In this document: positions 45,557-58,079 of the stretch, piece by piece | Layout of the letters: every line of letters starts with the position of its first letter | Position numbering within the stretch: position 1 is the first letter of the stretch | Origin: Sophora flavescens | Lineage: Eukaryota; Streptophyta; Magnoliopsida; Fabales; Fabaceae | Assembly (NCBI GenBank): GCA_030762895.1 | Contig: CM061068.1 | Span: 153,160,811 to 153,224,810, forward strand | Direction: 5' to 3' | DNA length: 64,000 nucleotides | Notes under the pieces: generated by a model | Told to the model about the DNA's origin: nothing | What the model saw: the letters and a program-made list of their open reading frames with translations, nothing else | The model's database searches: none | Translations under genes and position numbers: made by a program

Positions 45557-47270
45557 GGGTAGGTCCAATGTGGTTGTCCAGAGTGGATGGAAGAGGATTG
45601 TTGTTGTTTGGCACATAGGGAATGGGTACATGCCATGGTGTGTAGATAGGTTCAGGTTCATATTCGTATTCAGGTAGGGGATAGAAAGGTTTGGTTGATT
45701 CAGGTTCAGGTTCAGGTTCATGCATATGATAGAGTATTTTCGAGTCACTTTTTACTTTGGCCCAGCTTTCAGGTTTGCCATCATAGAGAACTGAAGGATT
45801 AGTGTAAGGGAATTTGGTTCTAGGTATTTGGGAAAGGGTGCTCCAGGGTTAATCCCTACACCATCTGGTTGATTGAACCAGGGATCATTTGCAGATATTA
45901 TGGGTTGAAAATGTGGTCTACTTGGTGAGGTTTGTACAGGTGAGTAGATAGGTGAAGCTGTTTGTGGTAAGAGGTTTGTGGTGATGGTAGTGTGGGTATG
46001 TAGACATCAGTGTCAGGTGCAACAGCAACAACAGCATCATCCCTACTTTCTAAGCTTTCTATAAAGGCATCTACTGCTAATTGGACAGGATCATTAGCAG
46101 AGATATTTACCTCAAAATTCATAAAGGACTTAGCTTTTCTTGAGGGTTGCCTTCTCCTTGTTGGAATAGCAGCAGCAGCAGCAGCAACAGTTTTTTGTTT
46201 CTTCAACACCTCAATAATAGGAACACTGTCTTCATCATCTTCATCTTCATTATAAGACATGATGAGATTTCTTGTTCTTTTCAGAGAAGGAACAGGTTGA
46301 GGGGCAACAGCTTCTAGTTCCCTGATCACAATGCCAGCAGCAGACTTTCTGGCAATTGGTTTCCTAACAGCAGTAGTCTTTCTTCTAACTGTTCTCTTCA
46401 GCCCTAGTACTTCAGCATTGTTCTTCTCAACTTGTTCCTCTTTAATCTTCATCATCTATTTTATTTTAGCCAAAGCAGCAACTGCATATGTACTGAGATT
46501 CATGTTGGCTATGTTCATTTTTCCAAATTCAGCAGCAAATATTCCTTTTTCAGGTAGAATTCTTGCTTGTTCTTCAGGAGATTTAGCAGCAAGTATGTCA
46601 TAGACTCCTTGAGACTTGAAAATTTTGGACAGAAGATGTGACAGTATGGAATTGCAGAGAGCTTCTTCTTGTGAACAGCAGCACCCCTGAATCTTCCATA
46701 GAGAATGCTGGGAAGGTTGATTTTAGTCTCAGTGATGAGATAGTAGAGACAAAACTTGTGTAAAGCTGAAAAGTTGTCCTTAGACCCAGTTTTGTGCAAA
46801 ACAACCTTGTTCAGCAACTGATGAAGAATGCGAATATCATCCTTCATCTCCACTGACTTCCAGGAATGAGTTCTTAGGGTATCTTCTCTCATCAGGAAGG
46901 CAGCTATCACCTCAGAACCACCAAGGTCCGTCACCCAAGTATTAGTAAAAACCACTCCTTCTTGAGCGCAGTTGATAGCATTAGAGATGGTCTTTTCAGA
47001 GACCACTACTCTTTTTCCGAAAACCACAGCATAAATCTCAGCAACTGATGCTGGAAGGTTTCTCCATAATTCCCTAATTAGGTTAAGGTAGATAGAGACT
47101 TTTTCAATGAAGAGTCATCCCCAACTAGCAGCATTGCTGTTCTTACTCACATCTAAGTTGTATTCTTGAAAAATCCCAAAGTTGAAGTGGTGCTCAGTAG
47201 CAAGGTTCAGCTTGTCCACATTAAGAGTTGTAGCAACAGAAGAGGAAGCCAATGATGAGGTTTGAGAGTT
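45557..47270 (-). pseudogene. Sirevirus env-like ORF of B, N-terminal part
   Basis: Reading leftward from about 47270: a Ser/Ala-rich start region, a stop near 47118, then a conserved domain (FGKRVVVSEKTISNAINC, TKINLPSILYGRFRGA) open to about 46610, a frameshift, and a Lys/Arg- and Ala-rich part (46455-45898) with Glu/Asp runs. The Pro-rich frame is open at the insertion point of element C and continues on the far side at 30275. The conserved part resembles the plant-transposon-protein domain in H and E. Inactive owing to stops, shifts and C. Confidence 0.65.
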
Positions 47271-47693
47271 TAGGGTTTGATAGCAAGAAACAGAGTACTC
47301 GAGGATTCAAAGAGAGAAGATTGTGAACGGTTTTTCATAGGGAAAGAGTATTACTTAAAAAGGTTTCGAATTTGAAGAGTTTTCCCAAAGAAATTAAATA
47401 AAAAATAGAATGAAAACGTGTGAGAAAAGGAGTAATGAGTACTGATGCGGCGCAGGTTTTTGAAACCATAAAAAGATATTGATGGGATTGATGGAAATAA
47501 CTGACTCAGCATAAGGATATTATTAAATATGTCTTGGACATGAATCAATGCAAATATAATAAAAGATAACATAGAAAAGTCTGATAAAACCATGCAAACA
47601 ATCAATAGATGCAATGCCTACTGGACGCGCAAGCAACATGCATTGGACGCACTTAAACAATAGATGCGCATGCAATATGCATTGGACGCACAA
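47271..47693 (-). other. Spacer between RNase H and env-like ORF (B)
   Basis: No gene. It contains a degenerate duplication around 47635-47700 (ATGCATTGGACGCAC repeated with variations). Confidence 0.5.
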
Positions 47694-49166
47694 TCAATCC
47701 ACACGAATCATATTAAGATGTTTTCTAATAAATATGAATTTGTCCTCTGCAAGAGCTTTAGTAAAGATATCTGCCCATTGATGGTCAATATCTACAAATT
47801 GTATATCAATAACGCCTTTTTGCACATAATCTCTAATAAAGTGATGTTTAATCTCAATATGCTTAGCCCTTGAATGCAATATTGGATTCTTAGATAGATT
47901 TATTGCAGGAGTATTATCACACATAAGTGGAATGCTACTTACAAACACATTGTAGTCCTCCAATTGATGTTTGATCTATAGAAGTTGTGAGCAGCAACTA
48001 GCAGCTGAAATATACTCAGCTTCAGCAGTTGATAAGGCAATAGTGCTTTGTCTTTTCCTTGACTATGAGACTAGATTAGCTCCAATGAAGTGGCATCCTC
48101 CACTGGTACTTTTTCTTTCAATTCTATCTCCAGCATAGTCGGCATCACAAAAACAACTAATCTGTAGTCACCATTTTTCTTAAGGCAAAAATCCGTATTA
48201 GTAGTACCTTTTAAATATCTAAATATTCTTTTAACTACTGATAAATGAGATTCTCTTGGATCAGATTGAAATCGAGCACATAAGCATACACTGAAATAAT
48301 ATCAGGTCTAGACGCAGTAAGATATAGCAGAGATCCTATCATACCTCTATATACCTTTTGGTCTACCTTTTTATCGTTATCATCTTTATTCAGTATGGAC
48401 ATGGGATGCATAGGGGTGTTCATAGGCTTGCAATCATCTATCTTGAATTTCTTTAACAATTCCTTTGTATACATAGTTTGATGGATGTACACCTCGTCTA
48501 GTGTTTGCTTAACTTGAAGTCCAAGAAAGAACTTGAGTTCTCCTATCATGCTCATTTCAAACTCTTTCTGCATAAGCTTAGAGAATTCTTTATAGAGAGA
48601 TTCATTAGTGGCACCAAAAATTATAACATCGACATATATTTGAACAACAATAAAACTGGACTTATTGGATTTTCTAAATAAGGTTGTATCAACCTTTCCT
48701 CTACTGAATACATTTTCCATTAAGAATGAACTTAACCTTTCATACCTGCTCTAGGAGCTTGTTTGAGACCGTATAAAGCTTTCTTTAGCTTATATACACG
48801 TTCAGGTTGGGTTTCACTTTCAAAACCTGAAGGTTGCATAACATATACTTCCTCACTAATAACACCATTTAGAAAGGCACTTTTTACATCCATTTGATAT
48901 AGCATTATACTATGATGTGCAGCAAATGATAATAAGACGTGAATTGCCTCTAATCTAGCAGTTGGTGCAAAAGTTTCAGTGTAGACTATACCTTCTTCCT
49001 GAGAATAGCCTTGTGCAACAAGTCTAGCTTCATTTCTTATCACCTTACCATTTTCATCAAGCTTGTTTCTGTAAACCCATTTGGTTCCATTAACTGATTT
49101 GTCTTTTGGTAAAGGCACAAGAGTCCATACTTCACTTCTCTGAAACTGGTTCAGTTCTTCCTGCAT
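47694..49166 (-). pseudogene. B reverse transcriptase and RNase H, broken
   Basis: RT starts in the copia segment with TKWVYRNKLDENG, RLVAQGYSQEEGIVYTETFA and QMDVKSAFLNG (the first catalytic Asp is in this last motif). After a break near 48730 it continues with IYVDVIIFGATNE: the usual YVDD is YVDV, so the last catalytic Asp is lost (codon at 48625-48627 on the + strand). RNase H runs through SKNPILHSRAKHIEIKHHF and ends with DIFTKALAEDKF. Stops lie near 48235 and 47975. It would make cDNA and remove the RNA template if intact; this copy cannot. Confidence 0.88.
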
Positions 49167-49182
49167 TGCAAGAATCCATCCC

Positions 49183-50790
49183 TCATCCAGTAGAGCCTCG
49201 TCTACTGTCTTTGGTTCTAACTCGGACTAAGGCAGAATCATCTTGCTCTCTGAATGTAGATCTGGTTCTTAGCTTATCATTAGGATTCCCAATGATTCGA
49301 TCTTGTGGATGATAATTCCTGAAGTACCAAGATCTCAGAACATTTTCTTGTTGAGAAGTTGAAGTTTCTGACTCATGTTGTTGAAGGTTGTCCACTTGAA
49401 CATCAGGTTTGACATTTACTTGAAATTCAGAGTCCTTGAGATTCAAATCTGCAATAGCTTCATCAAGCTCTGATAATTTCTTATCAGGCTGGTTGTCTTC
49501 AAACTTAACATGTATACATTCTTATACTACTAAAGTTCTAGAATTATAAACTCTAAACCCTTTTGATGATTCAGAATATCCTAACAGAATTCCATTATCT
49601 ACTTTAGCATCAAACTTACCAAGTTGATCTTTAGTATTCAATATATAGCATTTACAACCAAAAGGATGAAAGTAAGATATGTTGGGATTTCATCCTTTCC
49701 ACAATTCATAAGGAGTCTTATTCAAAATTGGTCTAATGTATATATTGTTCTGAATGTAGCAGGCAATATTAACAGCTTCAGCCCAGAAGTGTCTAGGGAC
49801 AGATTTATCATTGAGCATCGTTCTAGCCATCTCTTGAAGAGATCTGTTCTTTCTCTCTACCATACCATTTTGCTGTGGTGGTCTAGGTATTGAGAAGTTG
49901 TGAAGTATACCACTTTCTTCACAAAACTTATGAAATAGCTCATTTTCAAACTCTCCCCCATGGTAACTTCTGATTGAAGTGATACACGTGCCTTTTTCAT
50001 TCTGTACACGTTTGCAGAATACGGAGAAGACCTTGAAAGACTCATCCTTATGAGCTAGGAACATAACCGATGTCCATCTAGTGTAGTCGTCTACTATGAC
50101 TAGGCCATATTTCTTTCCACTAACAGAGGCAGTCCCAGTTGGTCCAAATAAATCAAGGTGTAGTAATTCTAGTGGTCTATTGGTACTAACAACATTCTTA
50201 AATTCAAAGGAACCTTTGACTTGTTCTCCCTTTTGACATGCTTCACAAAGAGCATCAAATTTGAACTTCAGGTTTGGTAATCCTCTCACGAGGTTATGCT
50301 TATTTAGCTTTGAAATTAACTTCAAGCTTGCATGACCTAGCCTTTTGTGCCAAATCCATCGCTCATCTTCAATGGACACTAGACATGAGACACTTTGATT
50401 CGTAAGGTCCTCCAAGTCAATCTTATACAGATTGTTTTGCCTCTTGGCAGTGAATAAGAGTGATCCATCAGGTTTCTTGACATTACACATGTTCTTATCA
50501 AAAGAAACAGCAAACCCACTATCACAAAATTGACTTATGCTTAACAGATTGTGTTTTAAATCATTAACAAAAAGAACATTATCAATGGAGGGAAAATGAT
50601 GTTTACCTATTTTACCTACTCTAATGATCTTCCCTTTCTGATTACCTCCAAAGGTAACCCAGCCACCATCCCTATGTTTAAGGTCTTTGAGCATACACCT
50701 TTCTCCCGTCATGTGACGTGAGCAACCACTGTCCAAGTACCAGGATGTGTGTTTCTTTCCTATTGTTAAGCAAGTCTGCAACAGGTACAA
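49183..50790 (-). pseudogene. B protease and integrase, broken
   Basis: The aspartic protease motif is intact (YLDSGCSRHMTG, near 50730). GAG_pre-integrase (WIWHKRLGHASL with CEACQKGEQ, the zinc-binding His/Cys set) and the integrase core follow: HLDLFGPTGTAS holds the first Asp, SYHGGEFEN has Tyr in place of the second catalytic Asp (codon 49963-49965 on the + strand), and GMVERKNRSLQEM holds the Glu. The frame is open from 50790 to 49690, then stops. The tail (49446-49183) is acidic linker leading to RT. The Asp-to-Tyr change alone should abolish integration. Confidence 0.88.
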
Positions 50791-51110
50791 TCTTATCTTT
50801 AGGTACCCAAATAGACCTGGGTCCTTACTTGTTAGTAGTCACTGAACGGGCATGTTTAATATGCTTATAATGTATGCATCTAGATGTTATGTGACCACCT
50901 TTTCCAGACACTTTACAGTAAGTGTTGGACGAGCTCAGTTTTGTTTTAACATGCAATGTTTGAGCTTTTGAGGTTCTACTATGCATATGTGGTTTTGACT
51001 TTTTACGAGATGCTTCAAGCTTTTCTTTATCATAACCAAGGCCAGACTTATCATGAGGGGACCTAGAGTACCTTAAAATTAAACTTAGTTTATCTGAGCC
51101 ACCTACAAAT
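50791..51110 (-). other. B gag-to-protease linker, decayed
   Basis: About 320 bp in which short frames still resemble the sirevirus linker before the protease, but with stops. No separate gene. Confidence 0.5.
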
Positions 51111-52502
51111 TTAGACAGAGTTTGTCAGATATGTCACATCTTGTTTTAATTTTGCAACTTCACAAGAGACAGTTGGCTCACACTTGAGTTTGTCAGTTAG
51201 ATTGACATTCTCTGATTTTAGTTTGTCATTTTCATTTACAAGACTTATTTTCTCCATGCAAACCTTATCAAATTCTTTAGATAGTTTGGAATTTTTCTTT
51301 TTGAGACTTCTATATTCATGAGACAGAATTGATGAGTTATGCAGTAATTCATCAAAAGCGTCTTGAAGAATGGAGCGGTTAGAATCCATTATCTCGGCAT
51401 CAGTGTATTCACTTTCTGATGATGTACCAGCCATGAGACAGATATTGACTCTTTCTCTGCTTCATTCTCTTCATCAGATGAAGACAGATCCGGATCCTCC
51501 AAGTAGCCATCAAGCCCTTCTTCTTTTTGAAGAATTTCTTTTTGTCCTTCAGTTCCGGGCAATCAGCTTTGAAATGACCAGGCTTTTGCACTCGAAGCAC
51601 AGAGGTGGACCTTTTTCCTTAGAGTCTGATTTCTCCTTGATGAACCTTTTGTTGAACTACTTCCTCCTCTAACCACATTTCTTTCTCTACATATGTTGAA
51701 TCTTTATGGAGATGAAAGACAGTTCATCCTCATCAGATCCTTCATCACTGTCAGAAGGGTCTGAGGATTCCTCAGCTTTAAGAACTTTTGAAGAGCTAGC
51801 CTTCTTTGCCTTTAGGGCAGTAGATTTTCCTTTTCTGGAACTTTCTTCTTCATTGAGCTCAAGCTCATGAACTTTTAAAGATCCAAGAAGTTCCTCCAAA
51901 GTGAGAGTATTGAGGTTCTTTGCTTCCTGAATAGCAGTGACCTTAAGTCTCCACTGTTTATGTAAGCTCCTCAAAATTTTTCTGACATGATATCTATTTT
52001 CATAGGTTTTTCCAAGAGATCTAAGACTGTTGATAATAGTTTTGAATCTTCCAAACATTTGATCTATAGTTTCATGTTTAACCATTTTAAATAATTCATA
52101 CTAATGAACCAGCATGCTTATTTTTTACTCCTTAACTTGGGATGACCCTTCATGAGCTAGGGCAAGAGTATCCTATATTTCCTTAGTAGTGTTACAGCTA
52201 TGAACTTTATCATGCTCAGATCTGGTGATAGCACACATCAAATAGTGCTTAGCTTTAAGATTGAGTTGATGTTGAGTTTTTCGCTCTTGAGTCCATTGAT
52301 CTCTAAGAATAGCAGCTCAAAGATCACCTCTTGGCTCAATGTAGCCAGTTTCGATCAGCTCCCAGATGTCCATGTTTTGTCCATCAAGAAAAGCCATCAT
52401 TCTATTTTTCCAGTAGTCATAATCACTACCATGAAAGAGAGGAGGTCTGTTGAATGCTTGTCCTTCTGTATCCATGTTTGTCGGATCGTACTCCCTCAAC
52501 AC
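51111..52502 (-). pseudogene. gag: B gag (copia, UBN2-type), broken
   Basis: N-terminal part 52502-52317: RPPLFHGSDYDYWKNRM and IWELIETGY match the sirevirus gag start; the preferred start is the second Met (MDTEG). After stops, 52085-51687 carries the UBN2 core (FGRFKTIINSLRSLGK, TLTLEELLGSLKVHELEL). The zinc knuckle near 51590 is split by a one-base shift: the first two Cys are in one frame and the KPGHFKADC half in another. Then 51434-51111 reads as a Lys/Glu-rich coiled coil beginning after DAFDELL, a segment also present in F. At least four lesions. Confidence 0.83.
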
Positions 52503-52532
52503 TAGTTAGATTCTCAACCCTTTCGAGGATGA

Positions 52533-52544
52533 GCTCTGATACCA
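52533..52544 (-). other. Primer-binding site, initiator-Met type (element B)
   Basis: TGGTATCAGAGC on the minus strand, two bases after the LTR end. Confidence 0.88.
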
Positions 52545-52546
52545 AC

Positions 52547-54054
52547 TAAAGTTGACACAGGGAAACACAAGAAGGGGGGTTGAATTGTGTTTCTTAACAG
52601 ATTTTCAAAAAAGCATTTTCTCAAACACTTTTACAAGCAGATCAAAATAAACAGCACCCAAACAGGAAAATATTTTTGAAGAGTTAACAAACTCAAATTC
52701 AAAACCCCACAGATAGTATAACCAAAAACTGTAAAAGATAAGGGTTAGAAGAATCACACAAGAGTTTTATCCTGGTTCACTCTCTTCCAACCAAGAGCTG
52801 CGTCTAGTCCCTCCTACCTGAGGTTTTATCCACTATTCTCCAAATAGATTACAAGTATTCAACACCTCTTCAGGCTACAAGTATTCTTTCTCTACCAAGC
52901 CTCTTTAGGCTCTAACTCTAACAAAGAGGTTTACAACTTTGACCTAAGAACTCACTATGTGTGAGAATTTGAAAGTTTAAGATCAACAAGATTTACACGT
53001 AAACTTGTTTTACAATTTCAAAAGAGTTTCTGCACTTATGATATCAGAGCTTGTATATGTTCGTATATAACTGTTCTTGTATATGTGTATATCTTTTTGA
53101 AGTTCTTCAAGTATATATAGCAGAAGTGCTTCTCTGTCTTGATCTTCTTCAACAGTCTTCAAATTGTATCTGTTTAGACTTAGCATTAAATGCTTGGATC
53201 TGTTGAGACTGATAACTTGATATGCTTCACTGAGAAGTGCTTTTGATTATCAGAGGAATGCTCAAAGTAGAATCGTCACTTCTCTTTTGTACCAAAGGTT
53301 GCTTTCTGAATTTCCTTATTTGTACTTGACTTGATCTTTAAAACAATGTAGTTGACAGAGTACAAAGGTTTATTGTTTCGATGGTACGAAGTTCTTTTAT
53401 CTAAGAGATAGAGATTTTATGCAATAGAAGCAGCAAGGGTGGAAAGACATATATTCTTTGAATTAAATAAGCAATCATTTCAAATAAATACAAATAAGCT
53501 CAGACGGGTTCACGTTTTAAAACTAGTGGACGCACGGGTCTTTGGACGTTCAAGATTTACTTATCAGTGAGACGGGCTCGTCTACTGATAGTACGTGTAC
53601 AAACTTTTCGCCTAGTTTTGAGAGATAGACGTGCTATACTCAAGAGATCGTCTGTTGACATGGCGTATAGTGAAGCTACTCCATCTATCAAGTCTTTGGA
53701 CTTGTTATATTTCAATGTCTCGTCCACTTGATTTTTCTTTAGACTTAGTAACGCGTCTTCCTAAGTTAATTTTAAGACCCCGTTTATTCTTATTTTAACG
53801 ATCTCGTCTACCATAAAGCTAAAGAGTAGAATTTTACCAAGAGTTGTAGAGTGGTCTAGAGGTTTGAAATAGAATCTGATAGATTCCATACTTTAAACTT
53901 AAGTTCCTCTGACTCGTATAAATCAAATAGTCCCTGCATACTTATAACAAACAAGTTAGATCTTTGACAAATACTTTGTCATACAAATTTAACCTTTTTG
54001 TTAACATCAAAACTTAAGAGATTATTTTAATCCAAAACCACTTTGGTTCTAACA
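52547..54054 (-). repeat. B 5' LTR (1508 bp)
   Basis: On the minus strand TGTTAGAACC to GTCAACTTTA. About 40 bp longer than the 3' LTR, partly through an extra stretch near 52995-53030. It has the same hairpin and CTCGTCTA motifs. No gene. Confidence 0.9.
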
Positions 54055-54059
54055 AGGAA

Positions 54060-54885
54060 AGACTACGTAATAAATTCAAATGATTGAAGAATACAAATTG
54101 AAAGAATGAAGAAATAAATGCACATAGTAATGGCTTTTTTAATGATGTGTATTCTGTATCTTCATCTTTAGTGACTTCTGTATCTATAGTCTTCAAGCAT
54201 TTAAGATCCGTTAGAGACATTCCTTCAAGTGTTGGCTTCAAGCAGGACTTCATTAAATGTAATAGAGTCGTTATGGGCAGCCATTAATGCAATAGGAACG
54301 TTGGTTGTACTCTAACATGAAGGATCATGGCTTTATGCATCGTGTAGTAGCCAAATCAGAGTTGTACAGAATGTTTTTGTACTTTGCAGAGCACATTTCC
54401 CTTTTCGTGTAATAACCAAGAGTACTAGGGAATAAAGTATGTTTGAAACATTCTTTAAGTGGACTCCATCTCTGATTTCCTAGGTTGCTTGTGAGAATGA
54501 CTTCTGACTTTTCTTGATAAGCGTGAGATTAAGAAATAGAGAGCTTCAGAGTCTTCTATATAAGGGGACAGTTTCCAAAAGCTATTTGTACTTGGGTTCT
54601 TTATCGAAGAACCTCAGACAAGTGTAGGAATTTATCAGAAGACAAGTTGAAGCTTCAATGCAGAAAGTCATTAATCCTAGTCATCAGACAGGTTGATTTA
54701 TGCTTCTTTAGACAGGTGGTCATCTATGTGGGAAGACAGGTGAGAAGGTGACTTCTTACTATTTTGATCTGCACACTGGATAGACAGGTTAGCAACCAAT
54801 ACAAAGGTTAATTAAATCATTAACCAATGTTTAGTTTTCATCAAAACTTAGGGAAATGCACATCAGACATTTTAGAGACTTAACA
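54060..54885 (-). repeat. E 3' LTR, inner part (right of element B)
   Basis: Continues E's LTR after the AGGAA duplication and ends ACTTAACA next to ATCTCCCCCTTTTT (polypurine tract on the minus strand). With 26545-27079 the LTR is about 1.36 kb. The motif GACAGGT or ACCTGTC recurs at least six times in this LTR. Confidence 0.82.
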
Positions 54886-55348
54886 ATCTCCCCCTTTTTA
54901 TGATGACAAACATTCAGATGATTTAATGAACCTTAGAGAAAAACAACAGAAAAAAAAATAGGATTCAGACAAGTTGAAATTTTCTTATACAAAAGGGTTG
55001 TACAGACAAGTGCACTTACGTTCACTTAGCACAGTATCAGAGTTATATATATGATCAGAGATGTACTTAAAGACAAGTCCATTTTAACTTGTTTTTATTT
55101 TTTACTTAGACATTATTTAATCATCTTAACCTTACTTACTTTCTCCCCCTTTTGTCAACAACAAAAAGGAATAATAAACAAGATCCAGAAAATTAAGGAA
55201 TAGAAAAGATAAAGGATAAACAGTACTTATTTTATTCATCATAAGCTTCTCAGTACAAGGTAGAATTTACACACAACTACCTAGGTTGACTAAAAAGCAA
55301 AAATAGAGCTTCTACTCTCTTTTCTAAAAGCATCATAGCTTACCTTTC
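54886..55348 (-). other. E 3' untranslated region with two polypurine tracts
   Basis: No gene. On the minus strand AAAAAGGGGGAGATTG abuts the LTR and AAAAGGGGGAGAAAG lies near 55140. Confidence 0.7.
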
Positions 55349-57635
55349 TTAATCCAGCTGTCTTCTGGTTTCTTCTAGCTGAGCCTGAAGCAAGTTGAAG
55401 CTATGTAAATCCATCATCTGAGGAGTGGAGGCTTCTATAGTCAGACTAGTTGAACCAGTAGACTGGTCTGAGTACCAGGGCAAGGCTAAGATAGGGGGTG
55501 CCTTGGGCACAGAGAAGGCTGAGGAAATACAGGGAAAGACAAGTTGATGAAGGGTTCTATAGTAAAAGAATGGAAGAAAAGCTAACTTGAACAGAGGTCT
55601 GATTCTAACAAGGTCAGTATTAGGGGATGAGAAGACACAAAAAAGTATCTCAGACAGAGACAGACGGATGACTCTTATCTGGATAGGAGGAGGAAAAGGT
55701 TGTTGGGCTAAGACAGATGGAGGTAGGGTAACAAGGAATCAATATGACAAAAGAAAGAGTTTAATCATGTTACTAACAAAAAGAAGTACCTAGACCTATT
55801 AGGTAACATCACAACAGAGGCAGGATAGTGAGTCCTTGCCAATGTTCTAATGAACAAGACAATAGGGGGATAAAAGAAAATCTCCCTACATGGATTAAGG
55901 ATATGAGGTAGAGAAGGAATGACAGACAGATGAGAGACGCTTACCGTCATAAGAGATTGCAGGTCATACACAAAAAGACCAAATGATATGCCAGCTTGTT
56001 CTTTGGGAGTTGAGTCCCTGTGAACAACTGTGTACTGACATATATCAGACACAACATCATAGGATGATGTTTGGGTTTGGTGAGAGGAGACAGGTGAGGA
56101 GAAGGGAGACACTATAGATATGGGTTGGACAGATAAAGCAGGTGGAGAAGAAATAGAAGGGTTTAGGATACCTTGGTGAGAGGGAGAAGATGGTGCATAA
56201 GGAATAGATGACAGGACCAGCTGATCTTCTGACAGCTTCAACTTCTTCCTTGACATAGAAGGGGACAGAGTGTCAACCTTAGGGTGGACAACTGTCTGTG
56301 CCCCAACAGACAGGTTTTCAACAGTTGCAGCAGCAACCTCAACCTGCAGCTTGATCTGCTGCAGGAACTTCTACCCTTTCAGCAGATGCCATAGAAGGCA
56401 CTGGGTAGCCATACCTTCTCTTTCTGGGAATGAGTCCTAAATCGAGAGTCTTCTTCTCCTTGGGCTTCTCCAAGGGTCTTGTTGTCTGCTTCCCATAAGC
56501 AGATACTTCCTCTTTGCTAGGTCCAGACTCCACTTGTCTGACCTTGGCAAAGGACTTCACCAGCCTTCTTCTTTTGCTGGGTTGAGCAGACTCAGCTTCT
56601 GATGCCAAGCATCTCTTGTCTTCCTCTTGGGATAGGCTTCTTCAGTTTGAACCTCAGAGACTCAAGTGTCTCGGTAGTCTCAACAGATACAGATGACTTC
56701 TCCAAACCAGTCCTCTGGTCCTGTCTGGCCACCTTTCTAGCAGGCTTCCAGATTCTTTCAGAGATGGGCATCTCTAACTCATCAGTGGAGACCACTGGTT
56801 CCTCCTTGAGCTTCTGCCCAACAACAGGCTTCTTCTTCTTTTCCTTCTTGTCCTCTTCCTCATCTTCTAGAGGGATGCCCTCTATGTTCATCACAGACAA
56901 GTTCTTCTTGTCAATATGAAAGGACATGTCTATGAAGTTAGCATCACTGGGAACAAACAGCTTGTTCCTGAAGAGTCTTGTCAACAACATTCCATAGGGA
57001 TAGGTATGCATGATGGTCCTCTTGATCGGTGATTCAAGTTAGATCCAAATGAGGTCATTGATGTCCACCTTGATTTTGTGAATCAAGTGGTACAGCGCAA
57101 ACCTGTCCATCTTGGTCACACTATCTCATGATCCTTTCCTAGACATCACGCATTCCAGCAGCAACTTATGCATGAATCTTCCATTCACCACCATGCACAC
57201 AGGCTTCATGTTCTCAGGGTTGGGAGCACCATACAGAGCAATGTTAACATTCTCTGTTCCCACCTGATCCTCCCACTCGGGTCTGAAAACAGTGCCAATT
57301 CTAGGGCATTCGGTGACGAGCTCCAGAAAGCTGATGGGGAAGAGAAGAGCAGTATCCATCACTCGAGCACGAAAGCTCTTAGTTCACTCAACTTGCTGGT
57401 GAGAACAACAACACTTGTCCAGAAGTCTCTGACAAGCTTGGGATGAACCAGCTCCTTTAAATCAAAGAAGGAGGTCCACTTGGAGTATTCTAACTCCTCT
57501 ATGACATCCATTCCCCATTTCTTCATCTGTTGGAGGTCCACAGTCTTCCCAGCCAGGATTTTCTACACATCAGAGAGCCTCATGTTGTACTTATCAGCTA
57601 TTTCTTTTGAGGAAAGATGCTTTGATGGTGCCATT
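55349..57635 (-). pseudogene. Sirevirus env-like ORF of E, nearly full length, broken
   Basis: Start at about 57635 (MAPSKHLSSKEIADKYN), chosen because it is the first Met of a frame continuous with conserved residues. A stop after 22 codons and a frameshift near 57360 break the conserved domain (FDLKELVHPKLVRDFW; GRFMHKLLLECV). After another break it continues at 57011 with HTYPYGMLLTRLFR and KKNLSVMNIEG, matching H's N-terminal part. Next come Lys/Glu-rich and basic segments (56608-56339), a long Ser/Pro-rich region (56256-55765) and a C-terminal Gln/Leu/Glu helix (NLLQAQLEETRRQLD) ending at 55349. It is the fullest copy of this gene in the window and shows the whole layout. No signal peptide or clear membrane segment is visible. 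Confidence 0.7.
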
Positions 57636-58079
57636 TCAGAGAAAATGAGTTTCTAGGGTTTTGGAAGAGAGAAGGGTTTGATTGAGGAGAAGACGAAGAC
57701 TGAGAGATTTTTAGAGATTGAAAACGTAAAGGTTGAACCTTTTTGACTATTTGCCTTTTATAGTCATTAAGGCATGATAGAGAAATAAAACATTTTTAAT
57801 TTTAAAACGGCACGATTTACGTGGGGAACTATAGAGCCCACTTTAGACATTATGAAAACATGGTTTCAAGATAAAAACTGTCGTGCACATGATTAGCTTC
57901 AGATTAATAAATGGTATTAAATAATTAATAACCATTTTAACAAAAACTGTTGAGTTCTAGCATTGTGACTCAGCATGGTCAGACAGAAAACATAGAAAGG
58001 TGACATAAAAACATAAGACAGGTTAATTATTAGACATGTCATTCAACAATGCAATGCATGTTTAGATTATCTCTATTAA
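57636..58079 (-). other. Spacer between RNase H and env-like ORF (E)
   Basis: AT-rich, no gene. Same position as 47271-47693 in B. Confidence 0.5.

Larger units (their letters stand above)
27080..54054 (-). mobile_element. Element B: sirevirus, near-complete, minus strand
   Basis: Both LTRs (27080-28550 and 52547-54054), primer-binding site, gag, protease, integrase, RT, RNase H, env-like ORF and polypurine tracts are present. It is flanked by AGGAA at 27075-27079 and 54055-54059. About 15.3 kb of its span is element C, inserted in the env-like ORF; without C it is about 11.7 kb, a normal size for this lineage. Many stops and frameshifts, plus lost catalytic residues in integrase and RT, make it inactive. 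The LTRs differ at scattered positions along their length. Confidence 0.9.
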